A DNA stretch of 64,000 nt, taken from contig CAVPJW010000004.1 in NCBI GenBank assembly GCA_963705525.1, positions 1,178,001-1,242,000 of the forward strand, in the 5' to 3' direction. Source of the stretch: CAVPJW01 sp963705525. Its GTDB lineage: Bacteria > Acidobacteriota > Vicinamibacteria > Vicinamibacterales > CAVPJW01. Shown piece by piece: positions 25,592 through 38,534 of this stretch. Position numbers and translations under genes: made by a program. The notes under the pieces were generated by a model. It searched no databases. It was not told the origin of the DNA and saw nothing but the letters and a program-made list of their open reading frames with translations. Numbering within the stretch: the stretch's first letter is position 1; each line of letters starts with the position of its first letter.

Positions 25592-27868
25592 ATGACGCTT
25601 CCCGCCGGCGCGCTGATCGGACCGTATCAAATCGTCGGGCACCTGGGATCGGGCGCGATGGGCGCGGTTTACCGCGCCTTCGATCCCAAGTTGATGCGGC
25701 CCGTCGCCATCAAGGCGCTGCACGAACGGACGAGCGACACGCGGTTGCTCCTGCACGAGGCGCGCAGCGCGTCGGCGCTCAGCCACCCGAACACCAGCAC
25801 CGTCTACGAAGTCCTGGAGCTCGACGATCAGGCATACATCGTCATGGAGTACGTCGAGGGACGCAGCCTGCGTGCCTCGATGCCAGCCGACGGACTGCCG
25901 ATCGAGACGTGTCTCCGGTATGGAATCCAGATCGCGGACGCGCTGGCGCATGCGCACGACCGCGGTGTCATTCATCGCGATCTCAAGAGCTCGAACGTCG
26001 TGATCACGCCGCAGGGCCAGGCCAAAGTCCTCGATTTCGGGCTCGCGGCACGACAGCGGACCGAGCCGGAACACGACGCCACGCGATCGCCTCTCACGAT
26101 CGAAGATCCTGCCAGCATCGTCGGAACGCTGGCGTACATGGCGCCCGAACTTCTGCTGGGCGAACAGGCGGATGGCCGAAGCGACATCTGGTCCTTCGGC
26201 GTTCTCCTCCACGAAATGGCGACAGGGTTTCTACCATTCCGGGCCAAGACTCGGGCCGAGCTCGTCTCCGTCATCCTGCGCGATCCGCCCACGCCGCTGC
26301 CGCCGACGCTGCCGGTCTCGTTCCGCCGCGTCGTCGGGCGCTGCCTGTCCAAGGAACCTGGACAGCGGTACCAGCGGGCGAGCGAGGCGCGCGCGGCGCT
26401 CGAAACCATCCATCCCGGTTCGGCGAAGACCGAAGGCCAGCGGCGCCGACGAGCGACGACGAGTACCGGACGACCGCGCCGAACGCGCGTCCGGTCGCTG
26501 GCTGTTCTGCCTCTCACAAATCTCTCGTCCGATCCGGATCAGGAATACTTCGCCGAAGGGATGACCGAGGCGCTCATCGCGGACCTCGCCAAGATCAGTG
26601 CGCTCAAGGTGACATCACGGACGTCCACGCAGAGATACAAGGGCAGCGGCAAATCCATGCCGGAGATCGCCGCTGAGCTCGGCGTCGACGCCGTCATCGA
26701 AGGGTCGGTCGTCCGGGCGAATCAGCGCGTCAGAATCACCGCCCAGCTCATCGATGGAACGATGGACACGCACCTGTGGTCCGAGTCCTACGAGCGCGAC
26801 GTGTCAGATGTCCTGGCGCTTCAGAGCGAAGTCGCCAAGGCGATCGCGAAAGAGATCAGGATCAAGGTGACGCCGAAGGAACGCGCCCGCCTCACCGCGG
26901 CGAGACAGGTGACGCCAGCCGCGCACGAGGCCTACCTGCGCGGACGCTTTCACTGGAACCGCCGGACCGCGGCCGCTCTCGAGAGAGGGATCGAGTATTT
27001 CGAGCAGGCGATTGCCATCGACGCGGACTATGCGGACGCCCACGCGGGCCTCGCGGCATCGTACGTTCCGCTGGCCTTCTTCGGGTACATGTCGCCGAAG
27101 AAGGCGGACGCCAAAGCCGAGGCTGCCGCGCGTGCCGCACTGGCGCTCGACGACACGCTCGCCGAAGCCCACGCGGTCATGGCGGCGATCAATCACGACG
27201 GCTGGGAATGGGCCCAGGCGGAGAAGGAATACCGCCGCGCGATCGCGCTCAACCCGACATATCCCACGACCCATCAATGGTACGCCGAGCACCTGATCGA
27301 TCGACGACGCGTCGCCGAGGCCGTCCACGAGGCGAACCGCGCGCGCGATCTCGATCCGCTCTCGCTCCCGGTGAACGCGCTTCACGGCTACCTGCATTTC
27401 TACGGCGCGCACGACTACGAGTCGACGATTGGGATTCTCCAGAAGGCGCTCGAGCTCGAACCTGCATTCGTCACCGCACGATGGCTGCTGGGACTGGGAT
27501 TGACGATGACGGGGCGGCTGATACAAGGGATCCGGGAACTGGAGCAGGCGTTGAGCTTTGCGGGTGGAAGCCGGAGAATTCAGGCCTCCCTGGCCTATGC
27601 GTACGCGCGCGCGGGAAAGAGCGATCGTGCCGCGCACTGGCTGGCGGAACTCGAACGCGCAGCGGACGCGGACATCGACTTTGCCAGCGACGTGGCCATG
27701 GTGCACGTCGGACGCGGCGACGTCGAGCTCGCGCTGACCTGGCTCGCGCGTGCGGTCGAAGGCCGGTCGATCTACCTTCGACACATCAGGTCGGATCCTC
27801 GATGGGATCCGATCGGATCGGACCCGCGCTTTCAGGATCTCGCTCAGAGAGTCGGCCTCGACCCCTGA
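25592..27868 (+). CDS. Ser/Thr protein kinase with TolB-like and TPR regions
   Basis: The 758-residue protein has three parts. Residues 5-265 form a Hanks-type kinase: glycine loop GHLGSGAMGAVYRAFD, VAIKAL with the ATP Lys, catalytic HRDLKSSNV, DFGLA and the APE-type MAPELL. Residues about 300-430 form a FlgO/TolB-like domain (AVLPLTNLSSDPDQEYFAEG, GVDAVIEGSVVRANQRVRIT) common in acidobacterial kinases and adenylate-cyclase relatives. The rest is TPR. No membrane helix is visible, so it is probably cytoplasmic. A GTG at 25571 would add seven residues; ATG 25592 is preceded by GGTGAG and a TACACT box (25574-25579). Substrates are unknown. Confidence 0.9.
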   Translation: MTLPAGALIGPYQIVGHLGSGAMGAVYRAFDPKLMRPVAIKALHERTSDTRLLLHEARSASALSHPNTSTVYEVLELDDQAYIVMEYVEGRSLRASMPADGLPIETCLRYGIQIADALAHAHDRGVIHRDLKSSNVVITPQGQAKVLDFGLAARQRTEPEHDATRSPLTIEDPASIVGTLAYMAPELLLGEQADGRSDIWSFGVLLHEMATGFLPFRAKTRAELVSVILRDPPTPLPPTLPVSFRRVVGRCLSKEPGQRYQRASEARAALETIHPGSAKTEGQRRRRATTSTGRPRRTRVRSLAVLPLTNLSSDPDQEYFAEGMTEALIADLAKISALKVTSRTSTQRYKGSGKSMPEIAAELGVDAVIEGSVVRANQRVRITAQLIDGTMDTHLWSESYERDVSDVLALQSEVAKAIAKEIRIKVTPKERARLTAARQVTPAAHEAYLRGRFHWNRRTAAALERGIEYFEQAIAIDADYADAHAGLAASYVPLAFFGYMSPKKADAKAEAAARAALALDDTLAEAHAVMAAINHDGWEWAQAEKEYRRAIALNPTYPTTHQWYAEHLIDRRRVAEAVHEANRARDLDPLSLPVNALHGYLHFYGAHDYESTIGILQKALELEPAFVTARWLLGLGLTMTGRLIQGIRELEQALSFAGGSRRIQASLAYAYARAGKSDRAAHWLAELERAADADIDFASDVAMVHVGRGDVELALTWLARAVEGRSIYLRHIRSDPRWDPIGSDPRFQDLAQRVGLDP

Positions 27869-27999
27869 TCGGATCAACGGGATAGCCAACCCGCTCAATT
27901 CCGCTTGTCGCCATGAACGCGCCTCCGGAATTCGATTCGCGCGCGGCCTGCGCATGAGTCAGGGGAGCCTCGCGCCATACAATAGGCCGCGAAACGACG

Positions 28000-30996
28000 A
28001 TGGCCGCTGAGAGGTCGACGACGCCTGCGCTTGAAGGTCTTCCCCGATTTTTCGGGGTGGTCATGGCGGTGGCCTGCCTGTCGATGGTCTATCTCGTCCT
28101 GCAGGTGGGATTCGTGCGCCCCTATCTCTGGCCCGCGGGCCATGGCGCGACGCTCGAGGGCGAGTCGGCCTTCGCGGGTTCGGTCGATCGCACCATGCTC
28201 CTGGCCCGTCCACCTGATGTGACGGACCGCGAACTCACGATCGTGAAGGACGTCCTGCCTGGCAGTCCGGCCGCGCAGAATCGAGTGCACCAGGGCGACG
28301 AGATCGTCGAGCTGAGCAGCGGACGCATGGGGGAAGTCGTCTCGCTCGCGGAGCTCGAGGACCAATCCGCCCGGCTTGCGGCGTGGCGGTCGGCCTATCG
28401 GATCGGCCTGCGAGGACCGGTGACGCTCGGCGTCAGATCACCGGACCTGGGCGACCGTCGAATCGAGGTGGAGCGGCCTCCGGCGTGGCGCACCGGTGCA
28501 GTCGGCCTCTGGGCCAAGCGCCATCTCGGCATGACGACACAAGTCATCGTGTTCGTCACCGCATCCGTCATCCTGCTCTTCCTGCGCAGCAGCGACGTCA
28601 CGGCGTCGCTCGCGGTTATGGCGCTCACGCTCTGCGCGGTGGGCGGTGCGGGTCCGCTCATGGGCAGCGAAATGGTCCTGCCGCCCGGGCTGCGACAGCT
28701 CATGACGCTTTTCGCGTGGATTGGCGCGCCGTTCGCCTTCCCATTCGTTGGCCTCGCCATCCTCTATTTCCCCACGCGATCGTCGCTGCTCGATCGCCGC
28801 CCCTGGCTCCACGCGATCCCGTTCATCGCCGCGCTGCCGATGATCGCCCTGGGCACGTTCACGGGCCTGTACCTCGCGGGCGTCGATCGACTGGCTGGTG
28901 CGGCGCTTTGGGACGCCACGCACCCGACGGCGTATTACGTGTCGTTTGCGGCCGCCCTCGCGGTCAACGTCTGGGCCATCATCGAGGGTGTTGGCCGGTT
29001 CCGCACCAACCCGAACGCCGACGAACGGCGTCGCGTCCGCCTCGCGATGTACACCACGCTGCCTGGTGTGCTCGCCTATGCCCTCAAGGACGGCTTGCCC
29101 GTCGTCTGGCTGCTGGCGTTTGGCCAGGGGCTCGAGCATCCGTGGTTCGTCACCGCATTCCTCCAGGCGCTGGTGCTGCTGCCGGCCTTCGGCGTGACCT
29201 ACTCGGTGGCGGTGCATCGCGTCCTCGGCCCGCGCGTCGCACTGCGGAGCAGCCTGCAGTACGCGCTGGCCAGGAAGACGCTGACGGCGCTCGCCGTGCT
29301 CCCCGCCGTTCTGCTCCTCGCTTCGCTGATTCGCCAGCGCGACATGACGATCGGGATGATCATTCGAGGAGAACCCCTCTACTACATCCTGACCTTCGGC
29401 ATGCTGATCACGGCGATCAAGTATCGCGACCGCGCGCGCGCATGGCTGGATCGACGCTTCTTCAGGGAGGAATACGACGCGCAGAAGATTCTGCTGTCTC
29501 TGGCGAGTCGCGTGGCGTACCAGACCGACCCCAATGAGCTGACGGCGCTCGTCGTCAACAGCATCGACGAGGCGCTCCATCCCGAAACGGTCGCCATACT
29601 GGTGACCGGGATCGAGAACGGCCGCCTGACGCCCGTCTCGGTGCTCCACGGCAGCGCGGACTCACTCCCGATCGACGGCGGCCTCGTGACCATGCTGCGA
29701 TGGTCGGATGAGCCGCTCGAGATCGATCTTCGCGATCCGAAGTCGCCAACGCGGCGACTGCCGCCGGCGGAACAGGATTGGCTGGAGTGCACGCACGCGA
29801 CGCTGCTCGTCCCGGTCACGACGCCCGCGGGCGGGAGCAGGTCCCTCATGGCCGTGATGGTGCTTGGACCCAAGCGATCCGATCAGCCGTACACGGCGGA
29901 TGATCGTCAGGTGCTCTCGAGCATCGCGGCCCAGATCAGCCTGGCGCTCGACGTCGCGCGCCTGCGGAGCAGAGCCTCGGAAACGGAGACGCCAACGGGC
30001 GCGGTGGCCAGCACCGAGACGCCGGTCGCTCTGCTCGTCGAATGTCCGACGTGCGGTCGCTGCGAGGATGCGTCGCAGCCACACTGTCCGAACGATGGCA
30101 CCGCGATGGCCACGATTCTTCCGATTCCGCGGGTCGTCGACAACAAGTACCGCATCGACCAGGTCGTCGGTCGGGGTGGCATGGGCGCGGTGTACCGGGC
30201 GCACGATCTCCGCCTCGATCGCGACGTCGCGATCAAGGTTGTGCGCGCGGAGCTGCTCGGCGATCCGGAAGCGCGGACGCGCTTCCGGCGCGAGGCGCAG
30301 ATCGTCGCAAGGCTGCAGCATCCGTCGGTCGTCTCGATTTTCGACTACGGCACCCTGCCGGACGGCGGCGCGTATCTTGTCATGGAGCTGGTTCGGGGCC
30401 GAGACCTGCGCGAGGCCCTGAAGCAGACCGTCCGCTTCTCACCAGACTCGGCCATCAGGCTCGTCACGGCGGTATGCGCAGCCATCGACGCGGCCCACCG
30501 GGCCGGCATCCTCCACCGGGACCTCAAGCCCGAGAACATCCTGCTGCCCCAGGGAGACGTGGAGGTGAAGGTGCTCGACTTCGGAGTCGCCAAGCTGGTG
30601 GCTCGCGACACGACCCTGATGGCGACGAGTCAGGCCCATGAAACACTTACGGTACACGGGCAGATCATCGGCACGCCCGCCTACATGGCTCCCGAGCAGC
30701 TTCGGGGAGGCACCGTCGATGCCCGCACGGATGTCTTCAGCCTGGGTGTCATCGCGTATGAAATGCTGACGGGCACGCTGCCGTTCGGCAAGGGCCCGAT
30801 GGTGGACATTGCGATGCGCCACGCCACGGGTCCGGCGCCGCTGACCGGCGGCGTCCAGCCGCTCGACGAGGGTCTGGACACGGCGGTCAGGCGCGCGCTG
30901 AGCCTGGACCCGAACGAACGGCCCTCGTCGCCGATGGCCTTCGCCGCGTCGCTGCGCGCCGCGGTTGGCGGCCTTCCTGACGCGGGCCGGGTCTAG
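28000..30996 (+). CDS. membrane PDZ-GAF-zinc-ribbon Ser/Thr protein kinase
   Basis: The 998-residue protein has an unusual order. An N-terminal helix (residues 17-40) is followed by a PDZ-like extracytoplasmic domain (about 60-155, with VKDVLPGSPAAQNRVHQGDE). About eight hydrophobic helices (165-475) come next, then a GAF-like domain (about 500-650), a CPTCGRC/HCPNDG zinc ribbon (about 680-700) and a C-terminal Hanks kinase (720-975). The kinase has VVGRGGMGAVYRAHDLRLD, HRDLKPENI, DFGVAKL and MAPEQL. It may pass an envelope or ligand signal to cytoplasmic phosphorylation. A TACAAT box lies at 27978-27983. The architecture rather than a ligand is what can be seen. Confidence 0.88.
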   Translation: MAAERSTTPALEGLPRFFGVVMAVACLSMVYLVLQVGFVRPYLWPAGHGATLEGESAFAGSVDRTMLLARPPDVTDRELTIVKDVLPGSPAAQNRVHQGDEIVELSSGRMGEVVSLAELEDQSARLAAWRSAYRIGLRGPVTLGVRSPDLGDRRIEVERPPAWRTGAVGLWAKRHLGMTTQVIVFVTASVILLFLRSSDVTASLAVMALTLCAVGGAGPLMGSEMVLPPGLRQLMTLFAWIGAPFAFPFVGLAILYFPTRSSLLDRRPWLHAIPFIAALPMIALGTFTGLYLAGVDRLAGAALWDATHPTAYYVSFAAALAVNVWAIIEGVGRFRTNPNADERRRVRLAMYTTLPGVLAYALKDGLPVVWLLAFGQGLEHPWFVTAFLQALVLLPAFGVTYSVAVHRVLGPRVALRSSLQYALARKTLTALAVLPAVLLLASLIRQRDMTIGMIIRGEPLYYILTFGMLITAIKYRDRARAWLDRRFFREEYDAQKILLSLASRVAYQTDPNELTALVVNSIDEALHPETVAILVTGIENGRLTPVSVLHGSADSLPIDGGLVTMLRWSDEPLEIDLRDPKSPTRRLPPAEQDWLECTHATLLVPVTTPAGGSRSLMAVMVLGPKRSDQPYTADDRQVLSSIAAQISLALDVARLRSRASETETPTGAVASTETPVALLVECPTCGRCEDASQPHCPNDGTAMATILPIPRVVDNKYRIDQVVGRGGMGAVYRAHDLRLDRDVAIKVVRAELLGDPEARTRFRREAQIVARLQHPSVVSIFDYGTLPDGGAYLVMELVRGRDLREALKQTVRFSPDSAIRLVTAVCAAIDAAHRAGILHRDLKPENILLPQGDVEVKVLDFGVAKLVARDTTLMATSQAHETLTVHGQIIGTPAYMAPEQLRGGTVDARTDVFSLGVIAYEMLTGTLPFGKGPMVDIAMRHATGPAPLTGGVQPLDEGLDTAVRRALSLDPNERPSSPMAFAASLRAAVGGLPDAGRV

Positions 30997-31256
30997 ACCG
31001 GCACGGAGAGTTGTTCGATGCGTCGATCGATCTCGCCAAGAGCCTGTGTGATCTGCTCTCGACGCGTGCGGTGTGCGGTCGTTTCGAGCTGGCGGCTCAG
31101 CTCGGTGCGGGCGAGGTGCAGGGACTGAAGCGTGCGCTCGCGCTCCGGATCCCGTGCGACCTGCGATTGCCTTCGCTTTCGCTCCTCTTCGCGCTCCTCG
31201 ATTCGTTCCTGGAGTCGCGATTCGGCGTCAACCAAGCCTTCCCCGGCGTCTCCCAT
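30993..31256 (-). CDS. small coiled-coil protein of unknown function
   Basis: This 87-residue, strongly charged protein is almost entirely predicted helix (SRLQERIEEREEERKRRQSQ and ELSRQLETTAHRTRREQITQ) with heptad character. Its stop overlaps the convergent kinase stop by four bases. The ATG follows directly on the stop codon of a fossil acyl-CoA ligase end (31257-31322), so it was probably once the second gene of an operon. I do not recognise a family. Confidence 0.55.
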   Translation of the reverse strand: MGDAGEGLVDAESRLQERIEEREEERKRRQSQVARDPERERTLQSLHLARTELSRQLETTAHRTRREQITQALGEIDRRIEQLSVPV

Positions 31257-31322
31257 TCAGTTCTCCCTCAACACGTTGCGATTCACCCGCCCGATCTTGG
31301 TGGGCGGCACGACCGGCGCACG
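31257..31322 (-). pseudogene. fossil 3' end of an AMP-forming acyl-CoA ligase gene
   Basis: Between an in-frame TGA and the stop at 31257 the minus strand encodes 21 residues ending PPTKIGRVNRNVLREN. This matches the C-terminal A10 motif of adenylate-forming ligases (PxTxxGKxxRxxLR), including its usual position just before the protein's end, with Arg in place of the catalytic Lys. No ligase sequence exists upstream, where the 2-hydroxyacid oxidase gene now lies. A deletion remnant is the simplest reading; chance similarity over so short a span cannot be excluded. Confidence 0.45.
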
Positions 31323-31424
31323 TCATCAAAAACCTGTCGCCGGGCGAACGCGATCATTATACTCGCGCATTCCGAGACTTCTCCCCTGTTTCGACGCGCA
31401 TGAACACGAATCGGCGGTGAGCAC

Positions 31425-32516
31425 ATGGCCATCGATCCCATCAACATCGACGAGTATCAAGCAATCGCCCGGTCGAAGATGGACCGGGCGGCGTTCGACT
31501 ACTACGAGGGCGGCGCCGAGGACGAGGTGACGCTGGCGGAAAATCGCGATGCATTCCGCCGAATCACGCTGCGACCTCGCGTGCTCGTGGACGTGAGCCA
31601 GCTCGACAGCAGCACGGAGGTGCTGGGCGAACGATTGACGTGTCCGGTGTTGCTCGCACCCGCGGGGTACCACAAGCTGGCGCATCCCGAAGGCGAAATG
31701 GCGACGGCGAGGGCCGCCGGTCGCGCCGGCACGGTGATGGTCGTCAGCACGATGGCGACCTGCAGCCTCGAAGAAATCGCCGGGGCAGCCACGGGATCGC
31801 TCTGGTTTCAGTTGTACGTCCAGAAGGATCGGGAACGCACGCGGGATCTCGTGGCTCGGGCCCAGGCCGCCGGCTATCGGGCGCTGGTCCTGACCGCCGA
31901 TGTACCGGTGCTCGGTCGGCGCGAGCGCGACGTCCGCAATCAGTTCATGCTGCCCGCGGTGCTCGGTGCGAGAAATCTCGTCGCGCCAGAGGCCGTTCCG
32001 CCCGGATCGTCCGGCTCTCCGGATCCTGTGAGCCTGAGTGCCTACATCGACCAGCTGAAGGACGATTCCCTGACCTGGAACAGCATCGAGTGGCTCCGGT
32101 CGGTGACGTCGCTGCCCATTCTCATCAAGGGCATCCTCATCCCTGAAGATGCGCGAGAGGCCGCGGCGTCGGGAGCCGCCGGCATCATCGTGTCGAATCA
32201 TGGCGGCCGTCAGCTCGACGGCGTCGAACCCAGCATCCTCGCGCTTCCCCGCATCGTGGATGCGGTGGGCGATCGTCTGACGGTGTTGATGGATGGCGGC
32301 ATCCGGCGCGGCACCGATGTGCTCAAGGCGCTGGCGCTCGGTGCGCGCGCCGTGCTCATCGCGCGCCCGTACCTCTGGGGCCTTACGGCCGACGGCGAGC
32401 GCGGCGTCGAACACGTCCTCGACATCCTGCGTGTCGAGCTCTGCCGCGCGATGGCACTCAGCGGACGACCCTCGATTCGATCGATCGATCGCAGTCTCGT
32501 GTCGATGCCCAAGTGA
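31425..32516 (+). CDS. FMN-dependent alpha-hydroxy-acid oxidase
   Basis: This 363-residue TIM-barrel flavoprotein belongs to the glycolate/lactate oxidase family, which oxidises L-2-hydroxy acids to 2-oxo acids. Motifs in order are AFDYYEGGAEDEVTL, the PVLLAPAGYHKLAHPEGE region, the catalytic-His segment GIIVSNHGGRQLDG and the FMN-phosphate segment LMDGGIRRGTDVLKALALGA. The family Lys that contacts FMN is in LPILIKGIL. Substrate (glycolate, lactate or a longer acid) cannot be set from sequence, nor can oxidase be separated from dehydrogenase. A TATACT box lies about 65 bases upstream. The stop overlaps the GTG of the next gene. Confidence 0.93.
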   Translation: MAIDPINIDEYQAIARSKMDRAAFDYYEGGAEDEVTLAENRDAFRRITLRPRVLVDVSQLDSSTEVLGERLTCPVLLAPAGYHKLAHPEGEMATARAAGRAGTVMVVSTMATCSLEEIAGAATGSLWFQLYVQKDRERTRDLVARAQAAGYRALVLTADVPVLGRRERDVRNQFMLPAVLGARNLVAPEAVPPGSSGSPDPVSLSAYIDQLKDDSLTWNSIEWLRSVTSLPILIKGILIPEDAREAAASGAAGIIVSNHGGRQLDGVEPSILALPRIVDAVGDRLTVLMDGGIRRGTDVLKALALGARAVLIARPYLWGLTADGERGVEHVLDILRVELCRAMALSGRPSIRSIDRSLVSMPK

Positions 32517-34138
32517 AGTGCCTCGAGTCCCCCGCCGCTTCGCGGTACGCTGGTGTCGCCACGACCGTCGCGCTTGGCGCGTACCTCTGTCTCGCGACGC
32601 GACATCTGGAGTTGCCGGGCCTCTACTACGACGAGACCCTGCAGGTGGGCCAGGCCATCGGGCTGCTGAAAGGTCTCCACGCCCCGGCGCGGTGGGGCCT
32701 CGACATCGGCAGCATGACGATCCCGCTGATGATCGGAGGCTACATCGGACCGCTCAAGTCGCTTGCGCTGGTCCCCGCTTTCGCGCTGGGCGGGTATTCC
32801 GTCTATTCCCTCAGGCTCACGACCATTCTGATCACCCTTGTCGGCCTTGTGTATACAGCCCGAGCCGGCCGGGCGATCGCCGGACCCATCGCGGCTGCGA
32901 TTGCCGTGGCCCTTGCAGCCACGGACCCGAGTCTGATTCTGTTCACGCGCGCCGACTGGGGCCCCGTGGCGATCGCGTTCACGCTGAGGATTGCGTCGCT
33001 CTTCTATCTCTGGCGGTGGTGGACCGAAAAAACACGCCGGGACCTCATCATCGGTGCCGCGTTGCTGGGACTGGGCCTCTACGACAAGGCCAACTTCAGC
33101 TGGTTCATCGCGGCCGTCGGCGCGGCGGGGGCCGTTGGGATGTTCTGCGACCAGGACCGCCCACGCCCCGAGCGGCGCGACGTGGTTCTGGCGGTCTGCG
33201 CATTCGTCCTCGCGAGTGCGCCTTTCTGGGCCTTCAACCTGACGCACGACTGGATGACCGTTCGGCAGCTGCGCTCGCGCACTCGTCCCATGAACACCAG
33301 CCTGGTCGAAGCCATGCCTGCCCGGGCCGCCGCCCTGCTACTGATGTTGGAGGGCAGGAGCACGGCGATCTGGATGTTTGGGGAGGCGCTGCCGCGACGG
33401 CTGGGCGTTTCGGCCACGCCGCTGGCGCCGCTGACAATTGCCGCAACAGTCATCCTGCTCTGGAACGCCCGCCATTCGTGGCGATTCCTGCTGTTCCCGA
33501 TGCTCATGGTGGTGATGTTAATCGCGATGTTCCTGATGCCGCGCGCGATCTGGGTCCATCACTGGATTGGTGTATACCCGTTCCCGCAGCTCGCAATCGG
33601 CGCAGCGACCATGGTGGTCCTCGACGGCGCCATGAAGCGAAGACAATGGATTGGTGCATGCCTGGTGTGTCCGCTGATCGCGTCGGCGCTCGCGGCCAAT
33701 CTCATCGTGGACGCGTCATATCGGAAGCTCATGGTGAAGACGGGCGGCGCAGCCGCCTGGAGCGACGGCATCTATCAGCTTCACCAGCTCCTGGAGACGG
33801 AGTACGCGAATCGATCCATTCACGTCATGGGCTGGGGGCTTTCGACGCAGCTTCAGCTGCTTTCCGGTGGTCAGCTTCAGCTTCGCGATTCCTTCTGGGA
33901 CGCCCTGGATCGCGGGCAGGTCACACCAAAAGTCGTCGGCCTCGTGCGCGATCGATCGAACGTGTTCCTCGCGCCACTCTGGCCGGGGAGGGGGCGGCCA
34001 GCGGTCTCAATCCTCGAAGAAGCGGCAGAGAGCTCCGGTTGTGCCGTCGAGAGTCGTCGTCGCTACATCAAGGATCGGCTGGGCCGGAACGTGCACGCTC
34101 TCATCGAATTCGACGCCAGCCGGTGCTCGCCCGACTGA
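32513..34138 (+). CDS. GT39-like polytopic membrane glycosyltransferase
   Basis: This integral membrane protein of 541 residues has about eleven helices. The first periplasmic loop contains LYYDETLQVGQAIGL, whose Asp-Glu pair matches the catalytic acidic residue of PMT/ArnT-type (GT39/GT83) polyprenyl-phosphate-sugar transferases. A later FTRADWGPVAIAFTLR segment is typical of the same superfamily. The last 130 residues form a soluble domain. It starts with a GTG overlapping the stop of the oxidase gene (GTGA). Donor and acceptor are unknown. Confidence 0.75.
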   Translation: MKCLESPAASRYAGVATTVALGAYLCLATRHLELPGLYYDETLQVGQAIGLLKGLHAPARWGLDIGSMTIPLMIGGYIGPLKSLALVPAFALGGYSVYSLRLTTILITLVGLVYTARAGRAIAGPIAAAIAVALAATDPSLILFTRADWGPVAIAFTLRIASLFYLWRWWTEKTRRDLIIGAALLGLGLYDKANFSWFIAAVGAAGAVGMFCDQDRPRPERRDVVLAVCAFVLASAPFWAFNLTHDWMTVRQLRSRTRPMNTSLVEAMPARAAALLLMLEGRSTAIWMFGEALPRRLGVSATPLAPLTIAATVILLWNARHSWRFLLFPMLMVVMLIAMFLMPRAIWVHHWIGVYPFPQLAIGAATMVVLDGAMKRRQWIGACLVCPLIASALAANLIVDASYRKLMVKTGGAAAWSDGIYQLHQLLETEYANRSIHVMGWGLSTQLQLLSGGQLQLRDSFWDALDRGQVTPKVVGLVRDRSNVFLAPLWPGRGRPAVSILEEAAESSGCAVESRRRYIKDRLGRNVHALIEFDASRCSPD

Positions 34139-34268
34139 GCGGGTCGAAGCGAGCCTTGTTCCACGCGGCCGACCTGCGGCGCACAGCGAGCTGAACCCAC
34201 AACCGCGGCGCGAGATCCAGCCTGAGCCTCGGAGTAAGATGTAGGGACTCCACTTCCGAAGCCTTGTC

Positions 34269-38530
<4,262 letters not shown>

Positions 38531-38534
<4 letters not shown>

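Noticed and set aside
31326..32414. Minus-strand open frame of 362 codons opposite the 2-hydroxyacid oxidase gene, examined as the missing ligase body.
   Set aside because: Its sequence is antisense of the oxidase and carries no adenylate-forming motifs.
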